NCBI GenBank assembly: GCA_937967375.1
Contig: CALCJF010000038.1
Span: 21,432-85,431, forward strand
Reading direction: 5' to 3'
DNA: 64,000 bases
Origin: an uncultured Leucobacter sp.
Lineage (GTDB): Bacteria; Actinomycetota; Actinomycetes; Actinomycetales; Microbacteriaceae
The position numbers and the translations under genes are program-made. Positions 1 through 8,718 of the stretch are shown here, piece by piece; positions within the stretch are counted from its first letter, which is position 1, and the number at the start of each line of letters is the position of its first letter. The notes under the pieces were generated by a model. The model did not search any database and had not been told where the DNA came from. It saw only the letters and a program-made list of their open reading frames with translations.

Positions 1-13
1 CAAGAGGCGCGGA

Positions 14-1471
14 TCAGATGGTGCGGCATAGCGGCAGTGCCGCCGCGGTGAAGGCTTGCGCTTGCTGGCCGACGAGTCTTCTCGTTTCGCAGGAGGACTG
101 GATCGCGGCTTGCTCGATCTGCGCGACCGCCGCATCGAGCTCGCCCGGCGTCGGTGCTGAGATCGAGACGAGGCCGACGACGCGGAGGATGCCGTGCCCC
201 GCAGTCAGCTCGCTCTCCTGTTGCAGCACGTCCTGGAACTCCGCCGACGCCTGGGTGTCTTCGACCTGCCCGATCTTCCGGCGCTGTGCGGCGTCGGCGA
301 TCATCTCGGTCTTCTTCTTCCTGAGGTCACGCGCCGCCTGGTCGGCGCGTACCGGCAAGTAGTGGAGCGAGAGGGAGCGGAGTACGCCGCCGGTGAGCAC
401 CAAGGGGGCGAGGAACCCGGGGAAGGTTTGCGCTCTCGGCCATTCGCTGATCCACAACACCGCATGGTGGGCGCTGTCGGAGCGCAGCCGATCCCACGCC
501 TCGTTCACCGCGACCGGGCCGGCCGTGGCGAGGTCGCGGCCAAGTGCGCCGTGCCGTTCGAGGGCGGGGCCGGCCGCGGGGTCGTAGGCGGTGCGGAGGA
601 TCAGGGCGACATCGCCCGGAGTGAGCCACCCCGCGAACGCGAGCTCCGCGCTGCGCAGCGCGGTATGCAGCGACTGCATCTCCTGCCTGAGCACCGCCGC
701 CGCACCCGCCATCCCGCCGCCAGCACTCCTGATCTGCCGGGTGGCGGCGCGCATGTCGAGCGCAAGCGAGATCGTCGTCTGGTGACGTTCGCCTGCGGGG
801 CCGGCACGCTCGATGAGTTCCCGGTAAGTGGTGGCCGCCCAGGAGCCATCATCGGTGCCATGCTGCCGCCACCACTCGGCAAGACCCGACCCCGAATCGG
901 GCAGGGTGCGCTCCATGACCTGGATGCGGGCGATCCTGCCGGACCGGCACGCGGCGGCGAGAACGCGGCCCCAGCCGGTGACGCGGCGCTGCTGCTCGGC
1001 CGGGTCGAGGAGCACGAACGCCGGATGCTGCACCCGCAACATCGCCGTCAAGGTTTGCGCGTGCGGGTCGTGGATCATCGCCGCCCCCGTCTCGGGGTCA
1101 TGCCACTCTCGTAGTGCCGCGAGGTCGCCGGGCAGGGCGAGGGTGCCGGCCGGGCGGGGCCGGATCATGCGGCGGCGGTAGCGGGTCTGCTTCGCGCGGG
1201 TGCGGAGCAGCCAGCGGGTGATGATCGGCGCCCACTCGATGAGCTTGCGCCCGCTGACGGGCACCCACGTGATCGCCGCGAGCGTCAGCCACGCGGGCGA
1301 CGACCAGGCAAGCCCCGCCCCGCCGCTCGTGTACAGCGCGGTGACGACGATGAGGAGGGCGCAGGCGAGCACGATCAACTGCGACAGCGACAGGCCAAGG
1401 AGGACGCCGCGACGGGTGAGCCGTGAGAACTGGATCGTCTGCAGCTCGAACGGGGTGCTGGTGCTGGTCAT
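14..1471 (-). CDS. SCO6880-type conjugation protein (T4SS component)
   Basis: A 485-residue protein with two N-terminal membrane segments (about residues 24-47 and 54-73), a basic stretch (RAKQTRYRRRM), and then a long soluble domain. This layout and the protein's place in the operon match the SCO6880 family of actinobacterial type IV secretion loci. That family carries a PrgI-like membrane region and normally sits directly before a VirB4-like ATPase. The stop codon lies only 13 bases from the window edge, so the expected ATPase would be outside. It is the last visible gene of a minus-strand operon and starts 6 bases after the TrbL-like gene ends. The ATG is supported by this spacing. The family assignment is recalled from the sequence pattern; the exact role in the transfer channel is inferred. 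Confidence 0.8.
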   Translation of the reverse strand: MTSTSTPFELQTIQFSRLTRRGVLLGLSLSQLIVLACALLIVVTALYTSGGAGLAWSSPAWLTLAAITWVPVSGRKLIEWAPIITRWLLRTRAKQTRYRRRMIRPRPAGTLALPGDLAALREWHDPETGAAMIHDPHAQTLTAMLRVQHPAFVLLDPAEQQRRVTGWGRVLAAACRSGRIARIQVMERTLPDSGSGLAEWWRQHGTDDGSWAATTYRELIERAGPAGERHQTTISLALDMRAATRQIRSAGGGMAGAAAVLRQEMQSLHTALRSAELAFAGWLTPGDVALILRTAYDPAAGPALERHGALGRDLATAGPVAVNEAWDRLRSDSAHHAVLWISEWPRAQTFPGFLAPLVLTGGVLRSLSLHYLPVRADQAARDLRKKKTEMIADAAQRRKIGQVEDTQASAEFQDVLQQESELTAGHGILRVVGLVSISAPTPGELDAAVAQIEQAAIQSSCETRRLVGQQAQAFTAAALPLCRTI

Positions 1472-1477
1472 GACTGC

Positions 1478-2812
1478 TCACCACTCCGATCCGGCGTCGG
1501 ATGGCCGCGAACTCGGTGGCGGGAGCACTGCGGGCGGTTGCTGCGTTTGCGAGGTCGCTGGCGGCGGGGCGGAGCCCTCGCCCGCAGCGGCGGCGTGCCC
1601 GTCGGCGACCTCGCCGATCGCACCGCCGAGCGCAGGCCCAGCGGTCGCGGCCTCTTTGACGGCTTCCGTCGCGAGGATCACTCCGCCGACGACCGGCACC
1701 GCCGCACCACCACTCGATGCCGCGGCCGTCGTGCCCTCTGCGGTGCCTCCGGCGGCAGCCCCTTCCGTAGCGGGCGCGCTTGCCGTGGGTGTCTCTGCCG
1801 GTGTGGGTGCCGGCGAGGACTCTGGCGCGGACGGTGTGCCCTTCGCGTCGCCACCACCGTCGAGCACCTGCTTCGCGTCTGCGGCTTTCGGCTTGGACGG
1901 AATCGGAATAGGGCGGTTGAGCGCCGACTTCGCTTCCTGCTCCATCGACGCGGCCTGATACATGTCGAAACCCACGAACGCCAGGAACTTGTAGACCATG
2001 TAGGGCGCGAAACTGGCGATGAACAGCAGAACGATTCCGGCGATGGGCTCCGACAGGACGGCGAGGTCCAGGGTGATCGGGGTCGCCACCTGGGTGAGTG
2101 CTACGAGGAATATGACGGTCACCACGAGTTTTGACGCGATCAGGGCGACCACGAAGGTCGCCCATTTTCCGAACCATCCGCGCGATGCTTCCCAGGTGAG
2201 GCCGGCGAGGGCGATGGGGCCGAGCACGATCGCGACCAGCAGCAGGGCTTTGCGGATCAGGAGCGAGAACCAGAGGATGAAGATCGCGGCGATCATGAGG
2301 CCGGCGAGGAAGATCATCAGCAGCGCCCCGGCCCCGCTGGTCGCCCCGACGACGGTGAGGCCGGCGATGAGGAGAGCGAGCCGCCCGCCCATGCTCTCGA
2401 TGGTTTCCCCGGCGGCCTGCATGATCCCGACCGACAGCACATCCGTGACCTGCAAGAGCAGGGCGGTGAGGGTGATGAGCACGAACGACCCGAGCACGCT
2501 CTTCGCGACGCCGATGCCGGCGCGGGTGAGCGCGGAGGGGTCGCGGCGGGCGAGCCCTGCGATGAGCTGGAAGCAGAACAGCAGCAGGGTCACGACGACG
2601 GCGATGCCGAAGAGGATGTTGTAGACCCGGATGTACCCGTCGGAGGTGATGTCCACGGCGGTCGTAGTGGAGAACACCTCCCACATGCCCTGGAACAGTG
2701 TGGAGACGGCCAGCCCCATCGCGTCGGCGACCCAGCGGAAGAAGAGCCCGGCGGGGCCCTCGCCGACGGCGGTGCAGACGGTGGAGATGATCGGGGCGTC
2801 GCAGATGCTCAC
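1478..2812 (-). CDS. TrbL/VirB6-like polytopic conjugation membrane protein
   Basis: A 444-residue protein with about seven to nine hydrophobic segments between residues 60 and 290, such as LFGIAVVVTLLLFCFQLIAG and LLVAIVLGPIALAGL. The last 150 residues are a low-complexity tail rich in Pro, Ala, Thr and Gly. This is the form of the TrbL/VirB6-like channel proteins of actinobacterial ICEs. Translation starts at GTG. The gene lies between the SCO6880-type gene and a DUF6112 gene in one minus-strand operon, which supports a transfer-channel role in the cytoplasmic membrane. The disordered tail is unusual for VirB6 but common in actinobacterial versions. Function is inferred from family and context. 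Confidence 0.75.
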   Translation of the reverse strand: MSICDAPIISTVCTAVGEGPAGLFFRWVADAMGLAVSTLFQGMWEVFSTTTAVDITSDGYIRVYNILFGIAVVVTLLLFCFQLIAGLARRDPSALTRAGIGVAKSVLGSFVLITLTALLLQVTDVLSVGIMQAAGETIESMGGRLALLIAGLTVVGATSGAGALLMIFLAGLMIAAIFILWFSLLIRKALLLVAIVLGPIALAGLTWEASRGWFGKWATFVVALIASKLVVTVIFLVALTQVATPITLDLAVLSEPIAGIVLLFIASFAPYMVYKFLAFVGFDMYQAASMEQEAKSALNRPIPIPSKPKAADAKQVLDGGGDAKGTPSAPESSPAPTPAETPTASAPATEGAAAGGTAEGTTAAASSGGAAVPVVGGVILATEAVKEAATAGPALGGAIGEVADGHAAAAGEGSAPPPATSQTQQPPAVLPPPSSRPSDAGSEW

Positions 2813-2831
2813 CGTGACTCACCAGCCCTGG

Positions 2832-3104
2832 CTAGTTGACGGCCTGGCCGACAGTCCAGAAAAAGTTCACGAGCGTGACTGCCGCACCGCACAGGATCGC
2901 GGCCCCGCAGGAGACGAGCACGCCCGTCTTTCCCCGAGATGCCAAGTGGGGATTGCTGCTGTTCGCACCAAAACCCCAGATGATCGCCGAGACAATCAAT
3001 GCCAGCACGGCAAGGATCAATCCTGCCGTCATGACTGCGCCGACGATCTCGCGGAGCTGCGCGATGCCGGGGAGCCCGTCGCTGTTCGGGTCAATATCAA
3101 TCAC
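2832..3104 (-). CDS. DUF6112 family small membrane protein (pilin-like)
   Basis: A 90-residue protein with two hydrophobic helices (about 22-44 and 62-84) separated by a short polar loop. It has the size and shape of VirB2-like pilin subunits and matches the DUF6112 family found in actinobacterial conjugation operons. The GTG start is preceded by a good ribosome binding site (GGAGGG, seven bases upstream). A paralogue lies directly upstream at 3200..3466, and both end in a similar LVNFFWTVG or WTNFLITVG segment. The presence of two copies suggests two related subunits of one structure. The pilin-like role is inference. Confidence 0.75.
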   Translation of the reverse strand: MIDIDPNSDGLPGIAQLREIVGAVMTAGLILAVLALIVSAIIWGFGANSSNPHLASRGKTGVLVSCGAAILCGAAVTLVNFFWTVGQAVN

Positions 3105-3199
3105 GGGTGGCCCTCCTGTCGATGCGGGGACGCGACTCGTCCACCAGCAGGCAGGTGCGCCCCAGCGATCCGGCGAAACGCGGCGAGGTCAGGGTGGGA

Positions 3200-3466
3200 T
3201 CAGAGGGTGTCGCCGACGGTGATGAGGAAGTTCGTCCACGCGACGGCGGCCCCGGCGAGGGCGGCCGCGCCGAGCGCGACGAACACCCCGACGCGGGCCT
3301 TCTGCGCGGTGTACGAGTTCCCGGTCGAGGAGGAGATCGCCCACGCGATCGCGGAGATCAGGAGCGTCAGCACTGAGGCGATGAGCACGATCGTGAACAT
3401 CGCCCCGATCGCCTCGGTCAGCCCGTCCGCGCCGCTGACTGCGCCGAAGTCGGGAAACACGTTCAC
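3200..3466 (-). CDS. DUF6112 family small membrane protein, second copy
   Basis: An 88-residue paralogue of the preceding DUF6112 protein, again with two membrane helices (about 22-45 and 60-84). The GTG start overlaps the stop of the upstream M23 peptidase gene in the sequence GTGA, so the two genes are likely translationally coupled. I chose GTG at 3466 because this overlap is exact and the protein then matches its neighbour in length and helix placement. It probably forms part of the same transfer apparatus. Whether the two copies are both structural subunits is not shown by the sequence. Confidence 0.72.
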   Translation of the reverse strand: MNVFPDFGAVSGADGLTEAIGAMFTIVLIASVLTLLISAIAWAISSSTGNSYTAQKARVGVFVALGAAALAGAAVAWTNFLITVGDTL

Positions 3467-4632
3467 GAGCCGGCCCCGATCTGGCAGCCGCCCTGCCGGG
3501 GCGCGCTGCTGTCGGTGGCGACGGCTCCGTGCTGCGCGAGCCATTCGACCGCGTCCACGGGCGGCTGTCCTTGCCCGCCCGGCCGGATCTCGATATGCAG
3601 ATGCGCGCCGGTGGAGCGGCCGGAGGAGCCGACATCGCCGATGTGCTGCCCCGCGGTCACGGTCTCCCCGGCGGTGACGTAGATGCCGTCCTGCCACATA
3701 TGCGCGTAGTACGACGCGACCCGCTCGCCCTGCACCGTGTGTTCGAGGATGATGAGGCCGCCCCACCCGGCGGAGAACTCGGCGACCGTCACCCGCCCAT
3801 CGGCGATCGCCGAGATGGGGGTGCCGTCGGCTGCGGCGAGGTCGCTGCCGGAGTGGAACTCGCGCTCCCCGGTGAAGGGGTCGCTGCGCCACCCGAAGGA
3901 ATCGGTCGACGTGTAGGTTCCCTCCGGCAGCGGGAACACGATGCGCGAAGTCTCCGCCACCGGACCCGGCCCGCTCGTACTCCCTCCGCCATCGTTGGCG
4001 GGGGTGGTGAGGGCGGTGAGGATCGCGTCGGCGACGGGCAGCCAGTTCCGGTACCTGTCCGGGTAGGCGGACACTTCGACGGCCTGCGCCGCGCTCCCTG
4101 GGTCCATCTGCTGCCAGCCGGGAATGTCGAGCAGACCCCGCGGTGACGGATAGTTCGGCCCGTCGGGGCCACCGTAGAACGCTCGGGACTGATACACCGG
4201 GTCCATGAGCTCGGTGACCGTGCCCCAGCCGGCTTGCGGGCGCATCTGGAAGATGCCGAGCGAGTCGTGATCCGAGGCGTCGCCATCGTTCGGGAACGAC
4301 CCCGACTCGGGATAGGCCCCGGTGTTGACGAGCATCCGCAACCGCGACTCCGTAAGTCCCGCCGTGAGGGCGACCCGTACGCCGGGCTGCCCGACGCCGG
4401 GGACGCCCGCCCCGGTCGTGATCACCGTCGCCGCATGGGTGAGCTGCTGCCGGTCGAGCGTGACCTGTGTGCCGTCGGCGGTGGTGGCGGTGAGGGAATC
4501 CGGGATCGGCCCGACCGTGAGCGATCCCGTGATGCACAGCACCGGGCCGAGGAGCGCTCCGACGCTCACGATCGCGACCGACGGCCCCAGGCAGAAGAGC
4601 ACCAGGCCGAGAATCAGCAGCTTCTTCACCAT
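3463..4632 (-). CDS. Conjugation-associated peptidase, lysozyme-like plus M23 domain
   Basis: A 389-residue exported enzyme expected to open the cell wall for the transfer channel. An N-terminal membrane segment (residues 5-30) anchors or exports it. Residues about 60-210 resemble the transglycosylase-like region of bifunctional VirB1-type proteins (ALTAGLTESRLR, then SLGIFQMRPQAGWG). Residues about 240-350 are an M23 metallopeptidase domain with zinc ligands H260 and D264 (HSGSD), H311 (YAHMW) and H344/H346 (AHLHIEI). The gene is coupled to the DUF6112 gene by a 4-base overlap. A second, unrelated M23 protein occurs in the copper cargo at 18127..18888. Family assignment is firm for M23 and moderate for the first domain. 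Confidence 0.88.
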   Translation of the reverse strand: MVKKLLILGLVLFCLGPSVAIVSVGALLGPVLCITGSLTVGPIPDSLTATTADGTQVTLDRQQLTHAATVITTGAGVPGVGQPGVRVALTAGLTESRLRMLVNTGAYPESGSFPNDGDASDHDSLGIFQMRPQAGWGTVTELMDPVYQSRAFYGGPDGPNYPSPRGLLDIPGWQQMDPGSAAQAVEVSAYPDRYRNWLPVADAILTALTTPANDGGGSTSGPGPVAETSRIVFPLPEGTYTSTDSFGWRSDPFTGEREFHSGSDLAAADGTPISAIADGRVTVAEFSAGWGGLIILEHTVQGERVASYYAHMWQDGIYVTAGETVTAGQHIGDVGSSGRSTGAHLHIEIRPGGQGQPPVDAVEWLAQHGAVATDSSAPRQGGCQIGAGS

Positions 4633-4645
4633 CAGATGCCCGAGT

Positions 4646-5308
4646 TCAGTTCAGGGGCTGGTCGACGGCGGAGAGCCGGAGCAGCTGGCAACCATCCTGC
4701 TCGGTGCAGGCGGCGAAGATCGTGAACGCGACCGGGCGCGCATCCGAGGTCTCCCGCCCATCCCACATGCCGATGCGGTGGCGGGTACCGGTGATCGTGT
4801 AGGCGATCGCGCCGGGAGGGAGCTGCCCGGCACCGGCCTGCGCCTTCGCCGCCACCCAATCCGCAGGCACGACGATGCTCTCGATCTCGATCCACTGCCT
4901 GGTCTGGTACTGCCGCAGCTCACCCCAGGCGCGCGCCTCCGGGAAGTAGCCGCGCACATCCGCGGCCAGGCCCGGAGCTTCTGCCGGGTCGGCGACATCG
5001 ACGAGGCGCTGCATGTAGTCGGTCGGCCCATACTCGAGGCCGGTATCCCACCCGAACAGCCGCTCCGCCACCGACCGCGCGAACGCCTCCCCATTCGAGG
5101 TCTGGGGAACCGGGCGCGGCGTGAAACTCGGCTGCCGTGCCTCCTCGACGGGGCTCGCAGGCGTAGCCGGAGTATGCGGGACGTCTGGGCTGGCGGGGCC
5201 TCGGAGAAGGCCGTAGACGCCGACGCCGATCAGCAGCAGGAGCACGGCCGCACCGGCTGCGGCGGCGATGAAGAGCCTGCGGGGCGGGCGGTCAGCGTTC
5301 GGGTCCAT
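4646..5308 (-). CDS. Membrane-anchored conjugation protein of unknown fold
   Basis: A 220-residue protein with one N-terminal membrane helix (about 11-34) after a positively charged start, a Pro-rich linker (residues 38-70), and an extracytoplasmic domain. The shape, a bitopic anchor followed by a compact outer domain, resembles TcpC/VirB8-like assembly factors, but I see no diagnostic motif. It lies 13 bases upstream of the M23 peptidase gene. The start ATG has a strong AGGAGG site, and that site can pair with an upstream CCTCCTG (7-bp stem), so translation may be controlled by RNA folding. The conjugation role is inferred from the operon only. Confidence 0.6.
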   Translation of the reverse strand: MDPNADRPPRRLFIAAAAGAAVLLLLIGVGVYGLLRGPASPDVPHTPATPASPVEEARQPSFTPRPVPQTSNGEAFARSVAERLFGWDTGLEYGPTDYMQRLVDVADPAEAPGLAADVRGYFPEARAWGELRQYQTRQWIEIESIVVPADWVAAKAQAGAGQLPPGAIAYTITGTRHRIGMWDGRETSDARPVAFTIFAACTEQDGCQLLRLSAVDQPLN

Positions 5309-5376
5309 GCGAGGCCTCCTGGAAGTCGATGCTCAGGAGGTGCGCACCCCGCGCCCGGCAGTGTCGCCTTGGAGCG

Positions 5377-6495
5377 TCAGCCCGCCCGCGCCCCTGCCCG
5401 CTGCGGCTCAGCATCCGCCGAGCCGGTGGATTCGGTGCGGAGGTCGCGGATGATCGTGAGGAATGCGACGGTCTCGGCGAGCACCCGCTCGACCCGCTCC
5501 CACTCGGACGGGGTGAGCGCCTGTGCGATCTCGGCGGCGTCGTAGCGGGTCGTCCATCCGTCCAGGTCCGCCCACAATGCGAGGAACGCGCGCGGCGGCA
5601 GCATCACGAGCGCCAGCCGCGGCCGCGTCTCGGGCTTCCCCTTCTTCTTCTTCCCGGCGCGCTTCGCTGCGGTGATCCGGGCGACTGCGTCGGCGGCGAG
5701 CTGCGCAAGCTCCGCCGTGCGCGCCTCCCGCCCCGCGGCCCGCAATTCCGTGGCAGAGGTCGCGGCCTGCGCCCGCACCATCTCCGGCGTGCCGGGGTCC
5801 GTGGCGAGGCGATCGAGCTCATCGAGTGACAGGGCGGAGTTCATGCGCAGGTGTGAGCCATGCACCTTCCCGCCGGCCTCGATCCGCGCCAGCTCCTCTG
5901 CTGCCTGGGCGCGGATGTGCTCGGGGCGGGTGTCGTCGTTCGCGAGGTCCTTGAGGCGGCCGATCTGTTCGAGCATCGTCTGCGAGCCGCGCCCGGTCAC
6001 CATGCGCGCGGCCTGCACCCTCGCTTCCCCTGCCGAGCGCGGTGCCGTCGATTCGACGGCACCGGAGACTTCCGCAGAATCCCCGGCTCCCTGGGTGGCG
6101 CTGCCGAAGCGTGACGCCTCCTGCCGGCGCGCCGCATCCTCGGCCATCACGGCTTTCAGCTCCCGATACAGCGACTCCGCCTCGATCAACGACAGCGGCT
6201 TGTGCATCGCGCTGTCGTCCTGCTCGGCGAGGAGCTGGCCGAGCCGGTCCGTGAGCCCCGACCTGATCCACACGTTCGTCGTGCGATGCCCGAGCCGCCG
6301 CAGCGCATGGTAGCGGCGCCACCCGCACACGAGCACCCCGTCCGGGGTGAGCGTGATCGGCTGTAACAGGCCGACGCGGCTGATCGACTCCATGAGAGCG
6401 TCGATGTCGCCGAGATCGGTGCGATGCCTCGTGCCGACGACGATGGAGTCGAGGGCGCGTTCCAGCTCGATATGCCCCGGGCTACTCGCAGCCAC
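5377..6495 (-). CDS. ParB-like nuclease/partition domain protein
   Basis: About 372 residues. The N-terminal 100 residues are a ParB-like domain: ALDSIVVGTRHRTDLGDIDAL, then GLLQPITLTPDGVLVCGWRRYHAL, the typical hit for ParB N-terminal folds. The rest is a long helical region rich in Ala, Glu and Arg, with no recognised domain. I chose GTG at 6495 because a GGGAGGGGG site lies about eight bases upstream and it leaves only a 14-base overlap with the upstream gene. An ATG at 6549 would force a 68-base overlap. It may act in stability, plasmid-like partition or regulation of the integrated element. Which of these is inference. Confidence 0.7.
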   Translation of the reverse strand: MAASSPGHIELERALDSIVVGTRHRTDLGDIDALMESISRVGLLQPITLTPDGVLVCGWRRYHALRRLGHRTTNVWIRSGLTDRLGQLLAEQDDSAMHKPLSLIEAESLYRELKAVMAEDAARRQEASRFGSATQGAGDSAEVSGAVESTAPRSAGEARVQAARMVTGRGSQTMLEQIGRLKDLANDDTRPEHIRAQAAEELARIEAGGKVHGSHLRMNSALSLDELDRLATDPGTPEMVRAQAATSATELRAAGREARTAELAQLAADAVARITAAKRAGKKKKGKPETRPRLALVMLPPRAFLALWADLDGWTTRYDAAEIAQALTPSEWERVERVLAETVAFLTIIRDLRTESTGSADAEPQRAGARAG

Positions 6496-7366
6496 GGCAC
6501 CCACCCCCTCCCGGAGCGGAGAGCACCACCTCCGACAGCACAGCCTCATCGGTGAGGAGCGATCGGAGAGGTTCTTCGTTCACGAGCCGGTGCAGCACCC
6601 CGCGCGCGACCCTCGTGTGCGCATGAATCGGGTCGGGGTTGCCGAGCACGACCCGGAGCATCGACAGCCACGACCCGGTGGGCAGATCGAGGAGGGCGCG
6701 GGCGTGGTAGTCGCGGCGCAGCGACTCGAACGCTGACGCACGCGACGGGCACTCGGCAAGCCGGGTCACGATGTACTCGATCCCGGAACGTGCCGCCTCT
6801 TCCGGCCAGCCCAGGAAGTGGAACAAGGCGACGCAATCCTCGATCGCCGGTGCTACCCGCCCGGCGGCCTCATCCGCCTCAGCCTCGGCGACCTCGGCGA
6901 AGGGGTCGGGGGCGCGGAAGCTGGGATGGTAGTCGGTGAGCGGGTTCTCCCGGTCTGAGAAGCGTTCAGCGTCGTGGTGCGCGGAGAACTTCGGACGGCG
7001 CGCCTGGTGTACCGAACAGAGCAGCCCGTTCGCGCGCTCCTCGGCGATGCAGGTCACCTGCACGGCGCGGGTGACGACCGCCCAGGGGTCGTCGGCGCGG
7101 CGCACCGCCCCGGTCCGCATCGCATCGAACGCGGCAGCGGCGGCCTCCCACGGGTCGAGGCCGTGCCGGCGAGCGAGCGCGGCGTAGCGGTCGGCGGCAT
7201 GCCGCATGAGCTCCGCAACTTCGGGGTCGTGCTGCCACGCCCACGGGCCTTGCCCGTGCAGGCGGATCAGCAGGGCGCGGAGTCCTTCGGGATGCTCGAA
7301 CCCCCGCGCCCCGCGCGGAGTTCTGGGCGCGGTCGCGGGGGTTCTCTTCGTGCGTTTGCTGGTCAT
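6482..7366 (-). CDS. Conserved mobile-element protein, unknown function (ICE copy)
   Basis: About 294 residues from the ATG at 7366, which has GGAGG ten bases upstream. An in-frame ATG at 7453 with a GAGGTGA site is the alternative. I do not recognise a known domain. A full-length homologue is encoded inside the nested element at 33014..33889; shared blocks include PEGLRxLLIRLH, AELMR, DDPWAVVTRA/GNPWAVVTRA and LxDYHPxF. The protein is soluble, with no membrane segment. It lies between the ParB-like gene and a small hypothetical gene in the conjugation operon. The Shine-Dalgarno site sits in a hairpin (7372..7399) also seen before the nested copy. A role in transfer regulation or maintenance is a guess from context. 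Confidence 0.7.
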   Translation of the reverse strand: MTSKRTKRTPATAPRTPRGARGFEHPEGLRALLIRLHGQGPWAWQHDPEVAELMRHAADRYAALARRHGLDPWEAAAAAFDAMRTGAVRRADDPWAVVTRAVQVTCIAEERANGLLCSVHQARRPKFSAHHDAERFSDRENPLTDYHPSFRAPDPFAEVAEAEADEAAGRVAPAIEDCVALFHFLGWPEEAARSGIEYIVTRLAECPSRASAFESLRRDYHARALLDLPTGSWLSMLRVVLGNPDPIHAHTRVARGVLHRLVNEEPLRSLLTDEAVLSEVVLSAPGGGGCRGCE

Positions 7367-7371
7367 GATGA

Positions 7372-7399
7372 TGGCACCTCCTACCGGAGTGGTGCGCCA
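7372..7399 (-). promoter_or_regulatory. Hairpin burying the ribosome binding site of the 6482..7366 gene
   Basis: On the minus strand the site GGAGGTGCCA can pair with upstream TGGC, ACC and TCC (10 bp with two 2-nt bulges, GGTA loop), hiding the GGAGG. The nested element has the same arrangement before its homologous gene, including the GC bulge, at 32982..33013. Confidence 0.5.
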
Positions 7400-7459
7400 G
7401 AGCTGCATGGGGCCGGGAAGGTCCTGCGCGAGCAAGTCGATGCGTGCGGACATGGCGGC

Positions 7460-7945
7460 TCACCTCAGCCCCATCCCTGCACGCTCGACCTCGCGGCGTG
7501 CGGGGGTTCTCCGGCGCCCGCCGATCGACAGATCGGGCAGCCGCTTCGCGCGCTCGCTCCGCTCAGGACGTTCTGCGCGGGCGGCGCGGTGCTCGTGCGC
7601 GGATTCGCGGGCGCGACGCAGCAGCTCGGCTCTGAGGTCGACGCCCCACCCGGTCGCTCGTGCGCCGCCGGCGACGATGAGCTCGGTCGGGCGCACCCAC
7701 CGCACCTGCGTGCGCCGCCACCCCTCCGCCTCCGGGGTCTCCGCCTCGGGGGTTTCGGTGACCACCGTGGCGGCTTGCTGGGTGAGGGAGGGGTCGTGGT
7801 GCGTGGAGAGCATCGACCGCTCCGCTGAGGCCTTGTCGGCCGGTCGTGCGCGTTCGGCGGCCATCGCCGCCGCCAGTGCCGGGTGCAGCCGCGAGTGCGC
7901 GGCCTCCGGCGGCCCCGCTTCCGGGGCCTGGTCGTCGGGATTCAT
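7460..7945 (-). CDS. Hypothetical Arg/Ala-rich protein of the conjugation operon
   Basis: A 161-residue soluble, charged protein with no domain I recognise. The N-terminal half is Ala- and Glu-rich; residues about 75-100 hold the more ordered block WRRTQVRWVRPTELIVAGGARATG, and the C-terminus is strongly basic. Its ATG overlaps the stop of the DUF2637 gene (ATGA at 7942..7945), so it is part of the same operon and probably translationally coupled. The basic tail could bind nucleic acid, but this is conjecture. Confidence 0.6.
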   Translation of the reverse strand: MNPDDQAPEAGPPEAAHSRLHPALAAAMAAERARPADKASAERSMLSTHHDPSLTQQAATVVTETPEAETPEAEGWRRTQVRWVRPTELIVAGGARATGWGVDLRAELLRRARESAHEHRAARAERPERSERAKRLPDLSIGGRRRTPARREVERAGMGLR

Positions 7946-8718
7946 GAGGGTTCCTCCTCCTCGTCAAGATCGGATGCAGGGTCAAGCTCGGATGCGGGAT
8001 CGTCTTCGGCTGGCTCAGCTGTCTGTCCGGCGAGCGCGTGCGGATCGTCTGAGGCGAACCAGCGGCCGACGGTCGAGGCGTGGACGCCGAGGTGCCGGGC
8101 GATCTTCTTGTTCGACCAACCCTCCGCGCGCAGCGCCTCCGCCACACCCCGACCACCCGGCACCGCTCGATGAGCCTCCGGGACGGTGGGGCGGGCTTCG
8201 ATGATCGAGGGCAGCGGGAGCGTCGCCGAGGCCACTGCCGACGACACCGGCAACGTCGCTCCTTCCTCGGCTACCGTGGAACTCTCTTCCGGGTGCGCCT
8301 GGGTGGCGTGGTGGCGGGTGAGGATGACGGTGAGGTGCGTGATCGAGAGCAACACCACCGGCGGCACCGCCGCGACCGACGCGGCGAGCACGCCGGGCAC
8401 GTCGGCATCGGCGGCGACGAGTGCGTGAATGGAGTTCGCCGTCACCGAGAGACCGGCCCCGCAGATCAGCAGCAGCCACGGATACCACGCCTGCCGGGTG
8501 CCCGCGAGCGCGACGACCGCGACCGTTGCGACGACGATGATCCCGTCCACGATCAATGGCCACGCCCATGCCTGCCCGGCATCGATCCCGGAGCGGCGTG
8601 CCAGGTCCGTGAGCGAGGTGAACGAGAGCCAGAACGCGCCCGCCGCGATCAGCACCGTGCCCGCCACCGCCGTCACGACCGCGAGCCGGCCACCTCCCCG
8701 AACCGCCGTCATGGTCAT
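7942..8718 (-). CDS. DUF2637 membrane protein with C-terminal helix-turn-helix
   Basis: A 258-residue protein. Residues 1-135 hold four membrane helices in the pattern of DUF2637 proteins, which are related to the Spd (spread) proteins of actinomycete plasmids. Residues about 185-215 (VAEALRAEGWSNKKIARHLGVHASTVGRWF) form a resolvase-type helix-turn-helix, and the tail is acidic (DLDEEEEPS). A membrane protein carrying a DNA-binding motif could tether element DNA at the membrane. It is joined by 4-base overlaps to both the prim-pol gene upstream and the small gene downstream. Family identification is good; the tethering idea is inference. Confidence 0.78.
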   Translation of the reverse strand: MTMTAVRGGGRLAVVTAVAGTVLIAAGAFWLSFTSLTDLARRSGIDAGQAWAWPLIVDGIIVVATVAVVALAGTRQAWYPWLLLICGAGLSVTANSIHALVAADADVPGVLAASVAAVPPVVLLSITHLTVILTRHHATQAHPEESSTVAEEGATLPVSSAVASATLPLPSIIEARPTVPEAHRAVPGGRGVAEALRAEGWSNKKIARHLGVHASTVGRWFASDDPHALAGQTAEPAEDDPASELDPASDLDEEEEPS

